Positions 63,337 to 64,000 of a DNA stretch of 64,000 bases are shown in pieces. Made by a program: the position numbers and the translations under genes. Each line of letters begins with the position of its first letter. The first letter of the stretch is position 1. The stretch lies in the NCBI RefSeq assembly GCF_016907545.1, contig NZ_JAFBCD010000001.1, positions 1,984,001 through 2,048,000 of the forward strand. The letters are read 5' to 3'. Origin of the DNA: Paenarthrobacter ilicis (GTDB taxonomy: Bacteria; Actinomycetota; Actinomycetes; Actinomycetales; Micrococcaceae). Below the pieces are notes generated by a model. The model saw only the letters and a list, made by a program, of their open reading frames with translations. It was not told where the DNA came from and searched no databases.

Positions 63337-64000
63337 GTGACTGATACCTATACACAACTCGTCAACCGCGGGCTTGGCAAGAGCGTTGCCAGGAAACTGG
63401 GCTTGCCGCAACCAGTGGAGCTCCGCCGGTACCAGCCGGGAGCGCCCCTGGTGACCGGGCCTGTCCTGGTGGCAGGCGATGGGCCGGGCGCTGATGACCT
63501 GGCCACCACCATGGTGGGCTGGGGCCTGGACATCAGGCGCCACGCCTTGCCGAAGGAAAAACTGGGAGCCATCATCATGGTCCTCGAGGCCGTCCAGCAC
63601 CCCGGCGACCTCGGCAAAACCGTCTTGCCGGTGGCCGCCTCGCTTCGCGACCTGGCCACCAACGGCCGCGTCATCACTGTTTCGCGGACCCCGCAGTCGG
63701 CGGCCACTCCGGCTGTCGCTGCAGCCCGGCAGGGGATTGATGGCATGGTTCGCTCGCTCGGAAAGGAACTGCGGGCGGGAGCGACTGCCAACGGCATCCT
63801 CCTGGCCGAAGACCTCGCTACCACCAGCCCGTCCGTTCTTGGAGCTTTGCAGTTCCTGCTGTCCGGGCGCTCGGCGTATGTGGACGGTCAGTTCCTGACG
63901 GTCGGCACCACCTCCGGTCATCTGCCCGCCGACGCCGGTAAACCCCTGGCAGGCAAGGTGGCTGTGGTGACGGGGGCAGCACGCGGAATCGGTGCCGCAA
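63337..64000 (+). CDS. FabG4-like 3-oxoacyl reductase, truncated by window end
   Basis: First 221 residues of a protein of the high-molecular-weight FabG type. A degenerate N-terminal SDR-like domain (about 1-205) precedes the true cofactor motif KVAVVTGAARGIG at the window edge; the catalytic domain lies beyond it. GTG at 63337 with GGGGGAG upstream, 9 bp after the thiolase. Mycobacterial FabG4 is a two-domain reductase of 3-ketoacyl-CoA, suiting the beta-oxidation context. Confidence 0.88.
   Translation, partial: MTDTYTQLVNRGLGKSVARKLGLPQPVELRRYQPGAPLVTGPVLVAGDGPGADDLATTMVGWGLDIRRHALPKEKLGAIIMVLEAVQHPGDLGKTVLPVAASLRDLATNGRVITVSRTPQSAATPAVAAARQGIDGMVRSLGKELRAGATANGILLAEDLATTSPSVLGALQFLLSGRSAYVDGQFLTVGTTSGHLPADAGKPLAGKVAVVTGAARGIGAA

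Overview
The window is chromosomal DNA from a high-GC actinobacterium. Gene content, protein style and gene order point to the Micrococcaceae, Arthrobacter/Paenarthrobacter type. Supporting signs are WhiA, RbpA, OpcA, a DUF3099 protein, an actinobacterial GlgM-like glycosyltransferase, frequent GTG/TTG starts, and several start codons sitting 6-8 nt after a TANNNT -10 box (leaderless-type promoters). No rRNA, tRNA, insertion sequence, prophage or CRISPR array was recognised. The window is almost entirely coding, and most of it is core metabolism.

Layout. 1-6.5 kb (+): end of yvcK, whiA, sodA, then the lower-glycolysis block gap-pgk-tpiA and secG, closed by a strong terminator. 6.6-15.2 kb: rbpA (+) converges on a leftward pentose-phosphate/glycolysis operon, tkt-tal-pgi-zwf-opcA-pgl. 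15.6-24 kb: ctaB (haem O synthase) and ctaA (haem A synthase) flank an apparent insertion made of a 32-bp tandem repeat array, a lipoprotein, a peptidoglycan-binding adaptor and a MacB-like ABC transporter. A leftward drug/lipid-type ABC transporter follows ctaA. 24-29.2 kb (+): sufR-sufB-sufD-Rieske-sufC-sufT iron-sulfur operon, without a cysteine desulfurase.

29.3-36.7 kb: a zinc metallopeptidase (-), then an acyl-CoA ligase and atypical thiolase (+) converging on bioY-bioM-bioN (-), a biotin ECF transporter. The arrangement recalls the Bacillus yhfU-T-S biotin-regulon genes. An ABC-F protein follows. 36.8-47.5 kb: SURF1 group (-), fabG and an unusual SDR (+), an orphan degenerate two-domain ABC ATPase plus a Roadblock/LC7 protein bordered by AT-rich intergenic DNA, serB, an ABC ATPase, a TauE/SafE exporter, a TrmH methyltransferase, type B L31 with a structured leader, and a lipoate ligase with permuted domains.

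47.5-64 kb: pepN and a YeiH-type transporter (-); the ATP-grasp / alpha-E / transglutaminase trio (+), a widespread but poorly understood predicted peptide-ligase system; a zinc-ribbon SDR and glgC (-); divergent glgA/glgM (+); and a fatty-acid beta-oxidation divergon. The divergon has TetR and acyl-CoA oxidase on one side and thiolase and a FabG4-like reductase (cut by the window end) on the other, with a perfect 13-bp inverted-repeat operator between them.

The most noteworthy material is the repeat array with its adjacent export cassette, the ligase/thiolase pair facing BioYMN (the thiolase lacks the second catalytic Cys), the orphan dead-site ABC ATPase next to Roadblock, two SDRs with altered active sites, and the TetR operator. 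All functional statements come from reading motifs and gene context; no searches were run.
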